Positions 29,929 through 33,123 of a stretch of DNA of 33,123 bases are shown piece by piece. The position numbers and the translations under genes are program-made. This DNA is from Coriobacteriales bacterium (GTDB lineage Bacteria > Actinomycetota > Coriobacteriia > Coriobacteriales > UBA8131): assembly GCA_031268525.1 (NCBI GenBank), contig JAIRXA010000128.1, forward strand, positions 1 through 33,123. The letters run 5' to 3'. Every line of letters starts with the position of its first letter. The first letter of the stretch is position 1. Below the pieces are notes generated by a model. That model ran no database searches. It was not told where the DNA came from and saw only the letters and a list, made by a program, of their open reading frames with translations.

Positions 29929-32394
29929 CTACAGGCTTGCCAAATAGCTGACTACATTGGTTCCCGCAAGTCGCCCGGAGGTAAATGCCCAGCCCAGAGC
30001 ACAACCGCCATACTGTGCGTATGGCTCAAGATTCGTATACAATACGCCGCCACTGTCATTGCCACAGGCGTAGAGTCCGCCTATCTTCGTCTTTCCGTCT
30101 GCCTGCAGTACATTGATATCTGTGTCCACATCCAATGCTGCAACGGTGGCAAAGGGCATGGCGTCTGTCCTTACCGCGTAATAGGGAGCCGCGTTAATCT
30201 GTGAGATGAGCATTTTCGGGTCTTTTCCGAATTCAAGATCCTCGCCACTCCTGCAAAACGATTCATAACGATCCACCTGATCTGCAAACGCAGATGCAGG
30301 AACGCCCATTTTCTCTGCCAGATCCTCAAGGGTATCGGCTTTATAGACGTATCCCCTGGCGATGGCCGTATCGAGTACTTCGTAAATTTGCGGAAGTGGC
30401 CTCGCGTTGGGAACTCCGCCCTGGCCAAATGCTCTGGTAGAAGCTTGATAGGTATCTGCTTCGCCGGGATAACCCTTATCGGCAAGATTGTCTACATAAT
30501 CACTACCATAAATGGTGTACCAATGAGGGCCGGCGGACCAGAAAGCGAACGTCCCATTCTCGTTGAAGTGACGAACGCCGTCGGTGCCAACCGACAAGGC
30601 AGCTTCATTGATGCCCATCAAGAGGGGTATATCGTTTATTGACCAGATGTTTTTCTTCCTTGTATAGACATCCACTCCCTCGGTATAGTAAGCGGGGTAG
30701 TCAGTGATGTACTCGGCAGATGTCTTGTAGTGAACGCAGGGCGACATGTCGATGTTATAGGTACCAGCACCTTTATCGATAGCCGATTGAATCATCCGTC
30801 CCTTATTCTGATACATTCCCCATATCCGCCATCTGCCATTCAGTGGATACTCAGGATTCTGAATGACCATCTCTTGAAAATCCTGGTTACCGCCAAATCC
30901 ACCACTGCTCAAAATGACCGATTTGGCGGCGATCGTATACTCTGTTCCATCTACGGTACTGCGAGCTTTTACACCGGTAACCTTGTTGGAGGCAGCATCA
31001 TAGAGCAGTTCGTAGGCTTCTGTCTCAAGCAGGTACTTTCCGCCAAGGGCGGTAAAGTCAGAAATAATGCTGTCATAGTACTGTCCCACCGTTTCGGATC
31101 TTCCCCCAAACGTGTATTGAGGGTATTCGGCGGCATAGTCTTTGCCCGGATCCATATTCGCAATATGAACGTACTGTTGCTTGCAGAGCCATGTATTTGT
31201 CCCGAAGCCACCCATTGCATTCGTAAACACAAAACCATGATCAAACTGCAGCCAGTCAACGGTCTTTCCCGATTCGTCCATGAACAGTTTGACGCATTCT
31301 GGTTTACAGGGTGTGCCCTTTGAATACACCTCAAGCCAATTTGCATATAAACTGTCATAGTCACACCAGGGCACTCCATTGTTGTATTTTTCAAGATATC
31401 GCGGCGCATTGACGCTGAATGGCTCACCAGCCTGTGCGGCAGTTCCCCCGTATTTTCCTGCAACCTCAACGGCGAGAATGCTCACGGGCCTGCCAGCAGC
31501 CTTCATGGCCTCAGCCGCGGACATGGCTGCGGCACTGCCAGCGCCGCCCAGACCGCATATCACAAGATCGTATTCGAGTGTTTCAGTGTTGCTGGATGTC
31601 TCGGAAGCACCATAGAAATTATGTATGGCCGTTGGGCTGGCCCCTCCAGCGTACAAGGCTTTTTTGAGGGCTTTTTCTGTCGCGGATTTGATGCCAGCGC
31701 TGGAACCTGTTGCTCCAGAGATGGAGTCGAGAGTGACAGACTGCGCTTCAAGCATTCGAGGAATGAGATACTCCTCAACCTCTTTCAGCAGCAGTGTCTC
31801 TTCTCTGCAGAGGTCTTTGTCGATCACCTGGATTGCCTTCAGACTCTTTTCGTCTACATCGATCTGTACTCGAACAGGCTCTGTCCAGTTAAAGCCGAGG
31901 GATTCGCCAAAGTAGACCCCTGGCAGCATCTGCACTTCGCCGGGCTGTTCAAGAACGCCGGCGTTGTACAGGCATTCTTCAGTTGCACGAAATACCGCTC
32001 TACTGGTGGTCGTTGCGCCTGACACGGCGTCAACCCCAGCAAGGCCGTTGGCGTCTTTGATAAGGGGTGCCAGCACGGTAACGGCAACACCGCCCTTGGC
32101 GGCTGTTTCTCCTTCGTGGCTGATGGAGATATCAGTGATAACTCCCTTATCGATGCTGAGGTCAACGGTCACCAGGCCCAGATAGCCTTGCGATGAAGCG
32201 GAATATTCTCCGCTTGCTGCCGTTCCGCCCTCTGCTCCACCATTGCTGGAGGTCCCACACGCTGCCAAGCCTGTAGCAGCTACCCCTGCTCCGGCAAAGG
32301 CAGCTCCCTTGATAAACGACCGCCGCGACATTTCCTGCTGTTTGGGTTTTTCAAGCCTGTCTTCACTCTTCATCTCCAGCTCCCTTTCCTCCAT
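29929..32394 (-). CDS. Tat-exported FAD reductase with two FMN-attachment motifs
   Basis: The 821-residue protein has a twin-arginine signal (MSRRSFIKGAAFAGAGVAATGLAAC) with a lipobox Cys46, so it is likely lipid-anchored outside the membrane. Two FMN-binding domains follow, each with a covalent flavin motif: SGAT at residues 125-128 (Thr128) and 226-229 (Thr229). The FAD domain starts near residue 276 (DLVICGLGGAGSAAAMSAAE), and the C-terminal catalytic part ends GGCALGWAFTSGRLAGTNVVSYL. Related single-FMN enzymes (urocanate and fumarate reductases) reduce C=C bonds in anaerobic respiration. The substrate is not readable. ATG 32394 with GGGAGG is chosen; an inner ATG at codon 8 is possible. 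Confidence 0.9.
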   Translation of the reverse strand: MEERELEMKSEDRLEKPKQQEMSRRSFIKGAAFAGAGVAATGLAACGTSSNGGAEGGTAASGEYSASSQGYLGLVTVDLSIDKGVITDISISHEGETAAKGGVAVTVLAPLIKDANGLAGVDAVSGATTTSRAVFRATEECLYNAGVLEQPGEVQMLPGVYFGESLGFNWTEPVRVQIDVDEKSLKAIQVIDKDLCREETLLLKEVEEYLIPRMLEAQSVTLDSISGATGSSAGIKSATEKALKKALYAGGASPTAIHNFYGASETSSNTETLEYDLVICGLGGAGSAAAMSAAEAMKAAGRPVSILAVEVAGKYGGTAAQAGEPFSVNAPRYLEKYNNGVPWCDYDSLYANWLEVYSKGTPCKPECVKLFMDESGKTVDWLQFDHGFVFTNAMGGFGTNTWLCKQQYVHIANMDPGKDYAAEYPQYTFGGRSETVGQYYDSIISDFTALGGKYLLETEAYELLYDAASNKVTGVKARSTVDGTEYTIAAKSVILSSGGFGGNQDFQEMVIQNPEYPLNGRWRIWGMYQNKGRMIQSAIDKGAGTYNIDMSPCVHYKTSAEYITDYPAYYTEGVDVYTRKKNIWSINDIPLLMGINEAALSVGTDGVRHFNENGTFAFWSAGPHWYTIYGSDYVDNLADKGYPGEADTYQASTRAFGQGGVPNARPLPQIYEVLDTAIARGYVYKADTLEDLAEKMGVPASAFADQVDRYESFCRSGEDLEFGKDPKMLISQINAAPYYAVRTDAMPFATVAALDVDTDINVLQADGKTKIGGLYACGNDSGGVLYTNLEPYAQYGGCALGWAFTSGRLAGTNVVSYLASL

Positions 32395-32776
32395 CGCGCC
32401 CTCCCTTCCCTCTCATCATCAGGGCATCCATGCTTCAGGCGAACCATGGCCTCAAGATACCCCGCCATCGGCTTTGTTCCGATGTCTGATTATTGGAGGA
32501 GCATAACAGAAGGTAATCAGATTGTAGAAATAGCGATTTATCACACGTATGGGATGTGAGAGTGATGAGATTCATTGGGCAATTGTCCTTATATCATCAC
32601 GCAATCGAATAGCCTTCATAACGAAGCCATCTGAAAACCGTACCCCTCAGAGAGATAGGGACAGGCAGGGAGGATGTTTTCTGTCTCACAATGGTGCCTC
32701 TCTGATGCCCAGATGGTGTCAGCCACTCTACTCGCATACAGTCATTGATTCGCTGTATTCCGTAAAGCAAGAAATG
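32395..32776. other. Divergent intergenic region
   Basis: There is no gene in this stretch. On the minus strand TATGCT preceded by TGT, with TCTACA 17 bases upstream (about 32500-32530), is a fair extended -10 promoter for the flavoreductase. No regulator gene lies next to it on this side. Confidence 0.4.
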
Positions 32777-32797
32777 TTCTAATGTGGTATATTAGAA
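32777..32797 (+). promoter_or_regulatory. Operator-like inverted repeat before the antitoxin gene
   Basis: TTCTAAT and ATTAGAA (32777-32783 and 32791-32797) flank seven bases, and TATATT overlaps the right arm as a possible -10. It sits just before GAAAGGA and the ATG, as expected for an autoregulated antitoxin promoter. Confidence 0.5.
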
Positions 32798-32817
32798 TAC
32801 ATTGAAAGGAGTTCATT

Positions 32818-33123
32818 ATGAGTTCATCGGATACTGCCTCCCTTAATACAAAGCTACCAGTTGATGAAAAAAAACTCTTTACCGAAACAGCCGCGTCTCT
32901 CGGTATGACGCCTTCCGCTGCCATCCGCGTTTTTGTATGCAAGTTCAACGAATATCAAGGATTCCCCTTTGCAGTGAGAAGGGCGGTCCCAATGAGCGAT
33001 ATTGAGCGAAGGGAAATAGAACTGCTCGATAAAGCCATTGACCTTGGGACGGCAGAAACCTACAAAAGCTTCTCCGAGCTACTTGCGGAAATTGATGCGG
33101 AGATTGTTATAGAAAATGAATCC
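32818..33123 (+). CDS. RelB/DinJ-family antitoxin, 3' end outside the window
   Basis: It is missing from the ORF track because no stop occurs before the window ends. From ATG 32818, preceded by GAAAGGAG, at least 102 codons are open. The residues LNTKLPVDEKKLFTETAASLGMTPSAAIRVFVCKFNEYQGFPFAV are a classic RelB/DinJ ribbon-helix-helix with the typical GFPF turn. A toxin gene should follow just beyond the window. It is not closely related to the antitoxin at 8637. Confidence 0.85.
   Translation, partial: MSSSDTASLNTKLPVDEKKLFTETAASLGMTPSAAIRVFVCKFNEYQGFPFAVRRAVPMSDIERREIELLDKAIDLGTAETYKSFSELLAEIDAEIVIENES

Overview
The window looks like a chromosome segment of an anaerobic gut actinobacterium of the Coriobacteriia, most likely the Eggerthellaceae. 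This is inferred from gene style, not from a marker gene. The signs are Tat-exported FAD/FMN flavoprotein reductases, a membrane-integral LuxR regulator beside a molybdopterin oxidoreductase operon, URO-D family proteins with an amidohydrolase and MFS carrier under PucR/LysR control, and an archaeal-type phosphoglycerate mutase. No rRNA, tRNA, CRISPR array or complete insertion sequence was seen.

Layout. (1) 1-1.6 kb: an Rrf2-family regulator and cysK, separated by a perfect 18-bp inverted repeat that is probably the regulator's operator. (2) 1.8-4.5 kb: a TetR-like regulator divergent from a Tat-exported FAD reductase, with a duplicated bipartite motif between them. (3) 4.7-5.9 kb: apgM (glycolysis). 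(4) 6.0-10.5 kb: an AT-richer defence/toxin-antitoxin island. It holds an AbiEii remnant, an AlbA_2/HATPase regulator, a RelB/DinJ-YoeB pair, a 143-bp MITE-like element, and two copies of a GNAT toxin-antitoxin locus. One copy is intact; the other is an orphan antitoxin with a broken toxin. A fossil C-terminus of a PucR regulator lies at the right edge. (5) 10.5-21.5 kb: a LuxR membrane regulator divergent from an eight-gene operon. The operon encodes a DMSO-reductase-family catalytic subunit, DmsB-like and DmsC-like subunits, an unknown two-module protein, a TorD-type chaperone, NapG-like and NapH-like proteins and a multi-cluster ferredoxin. (6) 21.8-28.5 kb: a PucR activator divergent from a catabolic operon of URO-D protein 1, amidohydrolase, URO-D protein 2 and an aromatic-acid-type MFS transporter. 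(7) 28.9-32.4 kb: a LysR regulator preceded by a 13-G tract, convergent with a large Tat lipoprotein-like flavoreductase carrying two FMN-attachment motifs. (8) The window ends inside another RelB/DinJ-type antitoxin gene that the ORF track misses because it has no stop.

How it fits together. Regions 2, 5 and 7 look like inducible anaerobic respiratory reductases, each with its own regulator. Region 6 looks like uptake and breakdown of an unknown small, possibly methylated or amide-containing, aromatic or N-compound.

The most unusual feature is a recurring one. The 3' ends of genes and the spacers just after them carry short degenerate tandem duplications. In at least two cases the last codons and the stop codon are copied downstream, so the same C-terminal peptide plus stop appears twice. 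In torD and napH the same kind of expansion lies inside the coding 3' end. I did not find a name for this pattern. Coordinates and motif matches were read by eye; family names rest on motif recognition without database searches.
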